64,000 bases of DNA, taken from NCBI GenBank assembly GCA_035236585.1, contig CP141128.1, forward strand, positions 26,503,618-26,567,617. The letters run 5' to 3'. Below, one piece after another: positions 52,001-62,699 of the stretch. The position numbers and the translations under genes were made by a program. The notes below the pieces were generated by a model. That model had not been told where the DNA came from, did no database searches, and worked only from the letters and a program-made list of their open reading frames with translations. This DNA is from Warburgia ugandensis (taxonomy: Eukaryota; Streptophyta; Magnoliopsida; Canellales; Canellaceae). Position 1 is the stretch's first letter. Each line of letters opens with the position of its first letter.

Positions 52001-52153
52001 GGATAACACTGGCATATTTTTAAAAAAATAATTTTATTGAAAAGTCTATTCAATTTGAATTGTTTTCAAAGATTTCAAAAAGAAAGTTTCAAATAAGGAT
52101 CCTCACCTTTCAAGATTGTTTAGAAAAGTCGTTTGATTACGCAGGTCGTTACA
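49076..52153 (-). repeat. 5' LTR, chromovirus-type, minus strand
   Basis: It begins TGTGATCACCCAGG and ends GGTCGTTACA on the plus strand, 3.08 kb, with the PBS on its left. A stem-loop (GATATTGTAA/TTACAATATC) lies at 49426-49448, beside CTAGCAAGCTTGTGC. A run of nine G at about 50885-50893 is notable. No coding domain lies inside; open frames at 50591-50854 are low-complexity. Confidence 0.7.
49426..49448. other. LTR stem-loop, 10-bp perfect arms
   Basis: GATATTGTAA and TTACAATATC are separated by 3 bases, 350 bp from the 3' end of the minus-strand LTR. Confidence 0.75.
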
Positions 52154-53277
52154 TTATTGTCAAGCTGTAGCCCAACAAACATCAATCAGTTATAATTTCC
52201 TAGGACAACCCTAAACATGGGGTATTTTTTATTAAGGAGCTACAAAAGTCTAATCAAGTAAAATCAGCGTTAAATGAGATAGCCTATCACTTTTCACTTA
52301 ATTAACGGACTAGATCGTGCCAGCATGTCCGCTGGCACATGTGGGCTCCTAAGGGGTTGGTTACACGTTGAGTATGCATTTGCATTCTCCTTGGCATTTT
52401 TGTTCAATGATAATTCACCTTGGCCCACTAGTAGTCTTACAAATTACTCCGTTGGGAAAAGGTAAAGATGACAATCAATGCAGTAGCCATGGTGATTCCG
52501 ACATGTCTTTATGCACTAAAAAGTACAGGTATGCTCCCAATAGCAGGTGATCAGAACCGTAGATCTATGTCATGCCGGAGACGCTTGGTACCCCCAAAAT
52601 TCACCTCCGAAGTTAACCCTTTAATCCTTTGAGATTCACCCGCATACATTTTCTGAACTTTCCATTTCAACTACAGATTCACCGGAGTCTCTTTTGAGAT
52701 CTCTTTGTAGATACCTGCCAAAGATGCGGGCCGATTAATGGTTAGGATATGGGTCCCAGCTGTAAATTTAACTTTACGGAATCTATGCATTCACGGACAC
52801 GTGCATGCACCATATAAAAGCTCGACCACAAGCATGGCTCACTTTGCTGTTAGGATCTAAGATCCTTGGGGGCTAACATATCCTCATACGCTTTAGATGC
52901 TCCAATCTATTTAATGAATAGTAGAGACACATTTTAGTATCAGCCAACATTTGGTATCACTGTATCAGGCTTGGAAGAGAAGAAACTTGTCTAGTTTTTT
53001 AGTTGATTATAAATATACTAATCACACATACGTGCACGTACACGAGTAAGATTGGAATAACATATATTTCACTTTTGGTGGCGGAAGAACACTTTGCGTG
53101 CGATTCACCATTTTCCAATATACCCTTCTGCCTCTTCTTAGAATGCTTTTTCTCTTATTTTCAAAATACCCTTACCCATTCTCAAATGCTTTCCACTTAT
53201 TTTCAAAACGCTCCTGTATATTTTTAGTCCTATGTTTCGTTAGTAGTGCCTCATAACATGGATATTCCATTACAACT
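52154..53277. other. Probable low-copy sequence with a promoter-like segment
   Basis: Base composition is more balanced than in the retroelements, and no element ends could be placed. It holds a perfect 8-bp-arm inverted repeat (TGCCAGC/GCTGGCA type) near 52318-52337, the promoter-like cluster at 52787-52820, and a ~43-bp imperfect triplication near 53110-53225. No ORF with a known domain was seen on either strand. Confidence 0.45.
52787..52820 (+). promoter_or_regulatory. Possible plant promoter: G-box, RY-like motif, TATA box
   Basis: CACGTG (52798-52803), CATGCA (52804-52809) and CATATAAAAG (52811-52820) lie in a row, with another ATGCAT at 52785-52790. G-box plus RY next to a TATA box is a combination known from seed and ABA-responsive promoters. 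A short frame beginning ATGGCTCACTTTGC at 52834 closes after eight codons, so no gene is confirmed. Confidence 0.4.
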
Positions 53278-53280
53278 ATA

Positions 53281-53297
53281 CATCATCATCATCATCA
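53281..53297 (-). repeat. (TGA)n tail of the LINE
   Basis: CATCATCATCATCATCA on the plus strand ends the LINE on its 3' side. Confidence 0.8.
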
Positions 53298-53452
53298 AGA
53301 CCTTATCCCAATTAGGGTTTGGCCACATGAATCTTATTCCTCCATTCCTCTCTATTAAGTATCATGGCTTCATTTAGTCCCAAAGTTTTTAGATCTTTCC
53401 TCATCACTTCTATCCACATTCTTTTGGATCTTCCCTTTGCCCTTTTAAAACC

Positions 53453-55435
53453 TTATACTCGTATTGTCTCACTCCTTCTAACCGGTGCCATTGTTGGTCT
53501 CCTTTGAACATGTCCAAACCATCTAAGTCTAATCTCCCTCATCTTGTTACCTATTGGTGCTACCCCTAAATTTTCTCCAATATTTTCATTTATAATTCTA
53601 TCATTTCTTATCTTACCACTCATCCATCTCAATAATCTCATTTTTGCAATGCTCATCTATGAGCATGATATTCATTAACTGCCCCAACATTCTAATCCAT
53701 AGAGCATAGACGGCCTTATGGCCATCTTATAGAATTTTCCTTTTAGCTTGAGTGGCACCCGCCAATCACACAAAACTCCAGATACACATCACCATTTGTT
53801 CCAACCTGCTTGGATTCTCTGGGTAACCTCCCTCTCAATCTCTCAACTCTCATGAATCATTGATCCTAAGTACCGAAAGTAGTCTTTTACAGGGACTTCT
53901 TGGTTATCAATCTTGACTAGTGTTCCACTCCTACTCCTCTCCTTACTAAAATTGCATTCTATATATTCTATCTTAATTCAGTTAATTTTAAATCGTTTAA
54001 ATTCTAATGCTCCCCTCCATAACTCTAGCTTTATGTTTACACCCTCCCTTGTCTCATCAAGTAAGACTATATCATCTGCAAATAGCATGCACCAAGGAAT
54101 CTCCTTGTATAGATGTTTTGTTAACTCATCCATAACCAATGTGAAAAGGTATGGACTCAATGCTGATCCTTGGTGCAATCTTACAGTGACAGGAAAATCA
54201 CCAGTCTCGCCACTAGTGGTCTTAACATTTGTTACCGCTCCCTCATATATATATATATATATATATCTTTAATTATGTCTATATACCCCTGTGAAACCCC
54301 TTTATCACCCAACACCCTCCATATTAACTCTCTAGGGACTCTATCGTAAGCTTTCTCTAAGTTGATAAATACCATGTGGAGGTCTTTCCGTCTCTCCCTA
54401 TATTTCTCTACTAATTGTCTTAGTAAAAAAATAGCTTCCATGGTAGACCTCCCAAGCATAAACCAAACTGATTCTTCCATACACTTGTTTCATGTCGTAG
54501 TCTCTTCTCAATTACTCTATCAAAAAGTTTTATAGTGTGGCTCATAAGTTTGATCTCTCGATAATTAGTGCAGCTCTGTGTGTCTCATTTATTCTTATAG
54601 ATTGGTACAATAAAGCTTTTCCTCTACTCATCATGCATTTTCTTTGGTTTTATAATCTTGTTAAACAACTTGATCAACCAAACTATCCTAATATCTCTCA
54701 TATGCTTCCAAACCTCTATTGGTATACCATCGGGCCCTATGGCCTTTCCTAATTTCATCTTTTTCAAGGCCTCTTTCACTTCAAGTATTCTAATCCTACA
54801 TTCATATCTATAATATCTAATGTTATTTATATTTATAATATTTTCAATCCCTATATTCTCAAAGCCACTGTCATTTAGTAATTTTTGAAAGTATGTTTCC
54901 CACCTTTATTTGATCTCATCATCCTTGACTAATACCCTTTGATCATCGCTTCATATGCACCTAACATGATCTAAGTCCTTACCCTTCTGTTCTCTTACTT
55001 TTGCAAGTTTAAACACATCTTTCTTACCTTCTATTATTCCTAGTCTATTATGGAGCTCATCATATGCTTTAAGTTTAGCCTCACTCACTATTCTCTTAGC
55101 AACTTTTTTAGCATTCTTATATTGTTCATAGTTTTCATTATTTCTAGCCTTCTGTCATGCTTTAAAACACATCCCTTTTTCTTTAATAACTTTTTGCACT
55201 GTTTCACTCCACCACAATGTTTCCTTTACTAATTGCCTTTTACCTTTAGATACTCCTAAGACATCTTTTGCCACTTTTTTAATGGACTCAGCAATATTAA
55301 TCCACATGGTATTTACTTCTGTTCATAGTTCCAATTTCCTTCTACCATCAACTTATTTCTAAATGAGGTTATTTTCTCTCCTTTTAAGTCCCACCACTTA
55401 ATTTTTGGATACCTATTAAGTTAATTTCCTTTCTT
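53453..55435 (-). pseudogene. RTE LINE reverse transcriptase pseudogene
   Basis: Target-primed reverse transcription enzyme of a non-LTR element. Between endonuclease and RT are IKWWDLKGE (near 55395), LWWSETVQKVIKEK (near 55200) and SEAKLKAYDELH (near 55070). RT motifs: GRSTMEAIFLLRQLVEKY (near 54440), LEKAYDRVPRELIWRVLG (near 54340), [19 protein letters not shown] (near 54160) and the catalytic [14 protein letters not shown] (near 54070). The end has [12 protein letters not shown]. Several stops and shifts break the frame. A (TA)11 run expands a short Ile-Tyr stretch just before the HQGSALSP block. Confidence 0.85.
54245..54266. repeat. (AT)11 microsatellite inside the LINE RT frame
   Basis: A pure AT run is translated as alternating Ile-Tyr on the minus strand, between the IIKD block and the GAVTN-like block of RT. 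Confidence 0.9.
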
Positions 55436-56075
55436 CTATCTTTTGATATGGATATCTATAACCATTAACCTATGTTGTGAGTTCAAACTCTCACCAAGTA
55501 TCACCTTACACTCCTTACATATAGATCGTTCATTATTCCTAAGTAGAAAAAAGTCCATTTGGCTTTTATAAAGTCCACTTCTAAAGGTTATTAAGTGTTC
55601 ATCCCTCTTCTTAAAGAGTGTATTTGCAATGGCCGGGTTATATGACAAAGTAAAATCGAGGATATTCTCCTCCGTCTCATTTCATTCACCTATTCCATAC
55701 CCTCTATGTATTCTATCATATCCTTTCTTTTCTTTTCCTACATGGCAATTTAAGTCTGCTCCTATGAATATCCCCTCACTATTGGGAATTTCTTGCATGA
55801 CTCCCTTCATATCTTCCCAAAATTGTCTCTTGATTATATCTTGTAACCCTACTTGTAGTGCATATGTACTTATAACATTTATAATCTGCTCTCCTAAAAC
55901 AAGTTTTATTATTATAATTCTATCACTGATTCTTTTAACATCCACAACTTTATCCTTTAATTCCTTATCCACTATTATTCCTTTGTCATTTCTGTTATTA
56001 TTCTTCCCTACATACCATAATTTATACCCATCTATTTCTCTAGCTTTAGCCTCTTTCCACTTGGTTTCTTGGAAA
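55436..56075 (-). pseudogene. RTE LINE AP-endonuclease pseudogene
   Basis: The apurinic-type endonuclease domain that nicks target DNA. It begins at FQETKW (56073), missing the first strand of the domain. WYVGKNNNRNDKGIIV, GADLNCHVGKEK (catalytic D and N of the GxDxN block) and KSQMDFFL (the usual xQIDFFL) are visible, and HRLMVIDI closes the domain. One in-frame TGA near 55682 separates the halves; the frame is otherwise the same. The 5' truncation is typical of incomplete reverse transcription. Confidence 0.8.
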
Positions 56076-56319
56076 GTGGAACCATCTCTCGATTGGTGTA
56101 GGGAAGGCAAAGTGGAGCTTGGTCTAGCCTAGTAAGAAACTCTCTTGAACAACAAGAACCTCTCCTTGGACCTGAAGTGGAAGGCGTGTTTACACAGAAC
56201 TATCCAAAATAAGCCGACACTTCTCTTCCATGGATAAATAATCATTCTTCACGCAAGGAGAATAAAAAGAACAGAGGCCAGCTAAAATGCCATCTTCATG
56301 TTGCAGTCCATCCTAGCTA
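56076..56319 (-). other. Probable 3' untranslated region of the host exon
   Basis: This sequence follows the stop codon at 56320-56322 and runs to the LINE junction. It is not clearly repetitive by eye. No canonical AATAAA could be fixed as the poly(A) signal. Confidence 0.35.
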
Positions 56320-56593
56320 TCAGAGCCGCCATTCCCCATCAAGTTGCTGTTCTTCCAGCTTGGCAGCAGATCCCTTGCTCTCTGTTGTATTTCCTGAAGG
56401 AAATTGATGCAGCTCGTTGAAAACTGCACCACCAACAAACAGGGTTGTGCCCTTAATTGTCAACCATGGGATTTTAGTTGCAGCCGAGACAGAGTAATGC
56501 TTAGACCTCATGGTGAGATTCATCAACATCCACGCCGATCTGGATGAACTGATGACGCCATCAATATCCATTTCCAGACTTGATCTGCATCCC
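56320..56593 (-). CDS. Terminal exon of a probable host gene, function not recognised
   Basis: On the minus strand a pyrimidine-rich stretch ends in CAATGACAG followed by an exon of 91 codons and a TGA. Reading frame: GCRSSLEMDIDGVISSSRSA at its start, then a hydrophobic stretch (WLTIKGTTLFVGGAVF) and a polar tail (GNTTESKGSAAKLEEQQLDG) ending in EWRL. Base composition is higher in GC and codon use more even than in any retroelement ORF here, and there are no frame breaks. If no splice site is used, the open frame extends to an ATG at 56632-56634. I do not recognise the family. Upstream exons would lie to the right, but none was identified before the LTR at 58311; the gene could be split or a fragment. 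Confidence 0.45.
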
Positions 56594-56635
56594 CTGTCAT
56601 TGAGTGCAAGTACAAATACAGTGGACAAAATCAAT

Positions 56636-58310
56636 CCATCAAGTTAAAATTATATTTAGGATCAAAGTGAAGATAAGCACACTAATTTGTTGATCGTAAA
56701 CTCTGTTTTGTTTAATGACTACAATTGTTACAAAAACTGCGTGACCATAGAGGCAAAATAATGAAAGCTTCTAGCAGATATCTATTAAAAAGACGTCAAA
56801 ATGGAGAGAAATTTAATCCTTCAGCACAAATTAATAATGTCATATCTGTCATGCTTGCCTTGTCAAATGGTGATGACCTGCTGCCAGTTCTTTGCTAGCT
56901 GCTTATTGGAGTTGCACAGCGCACTAAACTCTGTTTCTATATTTTATTTGTTTAAATGGTAGACTATCTCCACATGCTTTCTTCTTGCATGGAGGACTAC
57001 ATCTGGTAACTACTTGATTACACTCGGATTTCTACAGTATAGAGTATGAGCATGTGAGACTAGTCGATTACACTCGGGTTTCTGCATAATAGAGTATGAG
57101 CATGTGAGACTAGTCATAACTCCCCTACAAGAAGGCTACCTAGGTATGATTTGCACGTCATGGATTTCAGTTTTGCTTGCATCCCTTGTGAGTGGGAGCA
57201 TTTTAGTATTACTCACTCTCCTCAAATTTTGAAAACTAGAGCTTTTTGGTTTTATTTGCCTTCACTTTTAAGACAGAAATTTCAGTTCTACCTACTTTCC
57301 TTGAATGACGAATGTTGTGCAACACAAGACACCTACTTAAAACGGTTAAATGTGGACCCATCGGCTACTGCCCTCCAATGTGGCCAAAGCCTAGCCTCCT
57401 ATCTCCATCAACTACGTACTTTTTTCTTCCTCTTTATTTCGTCTTCTTATTCTCATTATCACTTCTACGCATCTTCCCATCTCCCTTTCCATTTCCTTAA
57501 TCATCCCAGAAATTTCTTCTTCTGGAACTTCTTTCTCTCTGATTCTGTTCGCATCCTAGTTTCAAATTACTGATTTGTTTAATCAAGCAGCAAGAAAATT
57601 ATAAGATTTGGTTGAGGCTTTATCACAAGATCCGCTGCAAGTTTTACATATCCTGCTTGTTACTTTCGGCTGCTTTATTGAAAAATTTATGAGAAACACT
57701 GCCAGAACTTGTTAAGTGTATACTAAAATTCAATGATAGTCTGGTGTTGAAATTGGAGTATATTACTTTTCCTAATTACGGCCTAGATTCAGGGAAAAAA
57801 AAAAAATCTACTCTTCTTCCTTCCAGTTGATTGATTGTTTAGGGTTTATCTCTTTTCCATGCCTTCAAAAAAAAATGCCAAGTACCGAATTTGGTACAAT
57901 ACCATGCCGTTACAGTACTTTATTTGGTACATTACGGCATATACTACCATACAAAAACCTTCTTTTTCCTTCAATTGACCTTGACACGGGAGTGTCCCAA
58001 AAGTCCAAGATCAATGGTGGGTCAAAAAAGATCAAGGATAATCAAGAAATAAACAATCAAGATCATCATCAAGTCTTCTTGGATAAAAATATTTTGGACA
58101 TGTTAGATCATGGATGAGTTGACAACTTGAGTCTTGAAAGAATGAACGGTTTAGATTTGCTAAAAGAGGCATCTTGGAACCAAAATAAAAAATGCCTAAA
58201 TTATATGATGAATGCATATCATGGATTAAGTGATAGAGGGCATCCTAGATTATCACAGATGGATATTGAAGATCACACAATTGGAGGCATCCCATGGTCC
58301 ACCTTAGCGC
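56636..58310. other. Probable intron or intergenic sequence
   Basis: No clear exons were found. A 50-bp tandem duplication is at 57016-57115. The 57240-57580 stretch is pyrimidine-rich on the plus strand. A near-palindrome built on GGTAC (GTACCGAATTTGGTAC) lies near 57889, followed by further GGTAC/TACGGC pieces to about 57945, a pattern I associate with small plant transposon remnants. An open frame at 57151-57573 (+) has no recognisable domain. Confidence 0.4.
57016..57115. repeat. 50-bp tandem duplication
   Basis: Units 57016-57065 and 57066-57115 both start GATTACACTCGG and end GAGCATGTGAGACTAGTC. They are exactly 50 bp each with four mismatches. Confidence 0.9.
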
Positions 58311-58453
58311 TATAATAACCCCAAATTTTGTTAATTGATTGAGAAAATCAATTTAGTTTGAATTTTTAAAAATTCTAGGCTGGAATATTAGGTCATTGGA
58401 AATTCTCTTTTTATAGAGATTTAAACATAATTTAAAACTTAGAAATTATGATA

Positions 58454-58700
58454 TACTCGAAAAACTGATCGAAATGATACTAAGTACGTTCAATTCTGAA
58501 TTAAAATGAAAAATCCCTAATTTTCTTTATTTTTATGAATAAAAGGGTAAATAGTAATTTTACCCATAACCAAGATCTAAGACATCAATATTTAGAAAGT
58601 ACTCGAAAATACGAATCCAACGCCACTAAGTACGATCAATTCCGAGTTCGGGAGAATAAAATGAATTTTTCTTCATAAAAGGGCAAAATAGTCCTTTCAC
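58454..58700. repeat. U3-like tandem repeat, period about 146 bp
   Basis: TACTCGAAAA starts at 58454 and again at 58600. Both copies continue with ACTAAGTACG.TCAATTC and, further on, ATAAAAGGG. Repeated upstream blocks are common in LTR promoters. Confidence 0.6.
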
Positions 58701-58885
58701 ATCCCGTGTTACCCACAAGGGGCCCACAAACGAATCCAAAGGCCAAAAAACATGTAATGAATAGTCAAACCACTACTAGTTGTTAGTGGAGAATGACGTG
58801 GTAGTAGAGGATCCAATGTTAATTTAATATTTAAAAGAATTGAAACATGATTATTACAAGTAATTATAAAAAAAATTAAAAACAT

Positions 58886-58894
58886 CTATAAATA
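58886..58894 (+). promoter_or_regulatory. TATA box of the long LTR
   Basis: CTATAAATA lies within a transcription-start-like context, about 575 bp from the proposed LTR start. Confidence 0.5.
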
Positions 58895-61717
58895 CACCTT
58901 CAAAAATGTTCCTTAAAATTTCCAAAAATCAACTTACTTATTCTGAAAAACCATATCTAGATTCCATACCAAAATTCCAAAAGTCTCTCTTCTTGCACTT
59001 TCTCTCTCCTCTCTCTAATTGGAACAAGAGACCTAAATTCAATTAGGCACTCTATTCCAAATTGAATCTCACGAATCTTACCGTCCATACAATCCTAGAC
59101 TACCTAATCTACAAAACTCCCAATCAATTTCAAGATCCAATTGTGCAATCAATGGAACATCACAAAACAAGAGACTATCGAGCTATCTTATCATCAAAGG
59201 GTATTTATTTCAAATTATGCTTCAAATCTACATTATTTCTCCAATCAGGTAGGTGGAACCACTTCCTAAACTTATTTCATGTTGTTTTATGTAAAAAAAA
59301 AAAAAAATCTCTGTAATTAGTTTTAGGTTAAAATTTATAAAAATAAAGTAAGGACCAGAACCCTTCAATTCTGGATGATGGAGGGCTTAGATGGAAAATC
59401 TGAGCTATTCAATCAATTCAAAAGGGTCCAAACCCCCTAGGGTAGAAATTTCAAGAATTTTTATTAAGTTTTGAGCCCTTAATTGTAAAGGGATTGATTG
59501 GATAGTCCAAAACGAATTGTCCAATCTCCCAAATCTGATCAGCTCCTAGGACGCGCACAAAATGCCGCACAAAAACATACTCTACTAGAGCATTTCTGCT
59601 AAACAGTCACTTCACATCCCGAGGGAGCTCGTCATGCATGTGTCCCAGTGATGGGCATGCGGCAACCATTCCGCCCAACCATTCTACCCGAATGATCTGG
59701 GCCATCCATTCCACCGGACCCTAGGAACAACTGTGAACTTCATAGTTCAATTGTGGAGTCATCTGAACTCCAAATTGAGATGGGAAAGAAGTTATGGAAA
59801 GCTTATAACATCTATTTTCTTCTGAAACCATAATATTGATAAAAACATCTAGAAACTTTCTGTTTTCAAGAATTAAGTTTCTAATTTTTATGATCTTCAA
59901 GATCTGAGATGATCAGATCTTGGGGATCTGATTTACTAATGATAAGATAAATTGAGGGATCTACTCTTTATGATAGAAAACTATAAAAATACAAAGGAAG
60001 CCACTTGATCAATAAGATCAAGTATGATTAAACCCTTGGGTTGGATTGAATGAATGATATTATGATGGAATCCATTGAGATCACGGATTAAATATGACAA
60101 AAACAAAGGGATATGATCTTTGAACCTTAATGGAGTAAAAGCCCTAAAATTAATTAAAACCCTTGATTAAAAGGAAGAGGTCTAAGATCTAATCGTTAGA
60201 TCATAAGTAAAAGCTTTAATAACAAGAAATGAGTTAGCTTGAGTTATGCATTGATTTCATTTAATTTATTTCATGAATATAGGATCCATGATAGATTATT
60301 TTAGTATAACTTCATTTCAAATGTCCATAAAATTATTCATGAATGATGAATTGTAACTTAAGACTATGTTGGTATGATTTCATACAATTGTAACTTAGGA
60401 CTATGCTAAGATTTCATGTTAGATTAGACTAGGGTATGAGATGGTACCTTAGGTCAATGATAGTTTAATTTGAGTTTATTATATAAAGTACATTAGTTAG
60501 AAATCATGCTAGTATAATCTTACGTACCTTGTACCATTATCATTAGGTTGTTCAATTATGTAGTCTTATGCTTTAAAGTTATAATTCATTTATGGTTGAA
60601 TTTTATTAGTAGATTTAATTGTTAAAGTAGTTATGAGATAAAGAGCATAAAACACCAAAAATGGAATCTAATGAGAAAGTAGAGTTTCATGACACAAATA
60701 AGAGTGAATTATTTGAATTGGACTTAATTAGTAAGGGCTATACTTAGTAGAACAATATAAGGATTAGGAAATTCTTAGCCCAAACTAGGAGAATAATAAA
60801 CCCCATGAATGACATTTTAAATGTTCATGGACTTAATTAAAATCAATTAGAAAGAGTACCTAAGGTTAACATGCTCATAGGAACCTTATGAAAGGTTGAG
60901 CTAAGGTCACTCTAGTAAATGTTGAACATAGTGGTTAAGGGGTTTTTCTAATAGAGCCTCGCTCTTCCCCTACCTTTCGTTGAGGTTTGTGAGGTATAAA
61001 TGCCTCCTTACATGAGGATTGAAGTAACTGCTTGGTGTTCACCCATTTAGCTAGTAAGCCTTAGCCAATTGGAAATAAGAGGAGCAGTCTAGACTTAGGC
61101 TGAAATAAGTTATCTTCAACCAATAAAATATTAACTGGTTGAATAATAATAATAAGAGCATAAATGGTTAGTAAATTATCTAATCCTAATAAAAATTGTA
61201 AGTAAGATAAGGATGATCAAACAAGATCCATGGGATCTTGAATGATCAAGAACAATAAAAAGAAATCAATACTTCTTGATGATTATATATATGTATATAG
61301 ATATTGCTTGCAACTTATATCAAATAGAATAGAAGATCTTAGATCAAATAGAAGATCTAAACCCTTGATCAATTATGATTCAAGGAAGAGAACCAAGATC
61401 ATCCTCCTTAGGGATGATCAAACAACTAAACTTAGATCAAAGAAGAACTAGATGATAGAAGATCTAAGCCTTTGATCTTTATCAACAAGTATAAATTGTT
61501 GATCAAATGATCCATGAAAGATCGAGTTCAAGGAAAGGAATACACAAAGACTTAGAATAGAAAATACATAGATCTAAAAGATTAGAAGATCATTCTAACC
61601 ATCAGATCTATTGATAAATAGGATAGACACTATTTAAGGAAGATAGATCATGATAGGATAAAAGATCTAGATCCTTTATATCAAAGGACAAGATTAGACA
61701 AAGAATATAGATAGGAT

Positions 61718-61738
61718 AAAAAAAAAAAAAAAAAAAAA
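61718..61738. repeat. Poly(A) run, 21 bases
   Basis: An uninterrupted run of 21 A lies in the long LTR. No retroposed sequence could be recognised upstream of it. Confidence 0.9.
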
Positions 61739-62665
61739 GGATTATTCAGATTGTATATATATTGACAGTATGTATGGATTTATAGACTACATGCATCGAT
61801 CAAGATCATGGAAGATTTGAAAAGATGGATCACTACTTGAAGGTAGGAGGATTTTATGAATGCATCTACATGAGAAGTACATGTTGTTACATGATCTTAT
61901 GTCTGGAAATGTTGACAAGTATAATGTAAATACTTGTATTAAATGCATTAAAAACCCTTACGATCAAATCAAAACACATATGAAATGGTTAAGTTAGAAA
62001 TGAGGAAAACCCTAAGTGAATAAGGAACTAGAAGGTATTCCAACTATAAATAAACAGACAGATTGTCTGATAAGTATAAAATCAATACATGGGAATCATT
62101 CATAGAGAATGGTGATATGGGAAGGCCCAAAGAGAGGCAAAATGTCAAGTGGGGTAATATGGGAAGGCCACCACTGTGGCGATCTATTTACCCATATAGA
62201 CATGAGGTAGATGATTTTCCACACTTGGTATCCGTGGAGTATGAAAGCAGTTATCCGAGCGTGTTGGTACGGATTATACTGCAGCATAGTAATCCTTTGA
62301 ATATTTTTCATTATGATGCATGGCATAGTGAAATGCCTTATGATATGGCACAATGAGATGCCAGGTAATCGTGGATTATTGATACTACTCAAATGAGGGA
62401 GTATTTCTAGCAAAGTCTGAATGATTTATCAACTTGGCATAGGCTAGATATGATTATGTTTTGAGACATTAACTATTTTTCATAGTTTTGACGGTATGTA
62501 TATATATATACACAGTATACTATATGAATGTGTAAGGACATACATATATGACAAAGTAAAGAGATTGATTCATGAGTATGTTATGAACTATGGGATTATG
62601 AAGTATTAGGATTATACTGTCAAATTATTATACTTCTTGAATCTCCTACCAAGCATAGCTTGCTG

Positions 62666-62699
62666 AGATATTGTAAATGTTTCAATATTTACAATATCT
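62666..62699. other. LTR stem-loop, 13-bp perfect arms
   Basis: AGATATTGTAAAT (62666-62678) pairs with ATTTACAATATCT (62687-62699) over an 8-base loop, 434 bp from the LTR 3' end. A smaller CAAGC/GCTTG hairpin is just upstream. The same pair of hairpins occurs at 49426-49470 in the minus-strand LTR. Confidence 0.75.

Larger units (their letters stand above)
53278..56075 (-). mobile_element. RTE-clade LINE, 5'-truncated
   Basis: Reading leftward: AP-endonuclease (56075-55436), RT (to about 53690) and the C-terminal [10 protein letters not shown] block (near 53500). The 3' end is AATTGGGATAAGGTC followed by a (TGA)n tail (53281-53297), which is typical of RTE elements. The 5' end begins inside the endonuclease at about QETKW. 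No convincing target-site duplication was found by eye. It lies directly downstream of the terminal exon at 56320-56593, possibly within or just after its 3' UTR. Confidence 0.85.

Noticed and set aside
55629..56132. 167-codon plus-strand frame
   Set aside because: It is antisense to the LINE endonuclease, which is clearly coded on the minus strand.
57151..57573. 140-codon plus-strand frame in the gene-like region
   Set aside because: Its Phe/Ser/Leu-rich tail comes from a pyrimidine run, and there is no recognisable motif or splice context. Not excluded as an exon, but unsupported.
62063..62413. Overlapping 97- and 105-codon frames on both strands
   Set aside because: Inside the long LTR, with no domain; open on both strands by composition.
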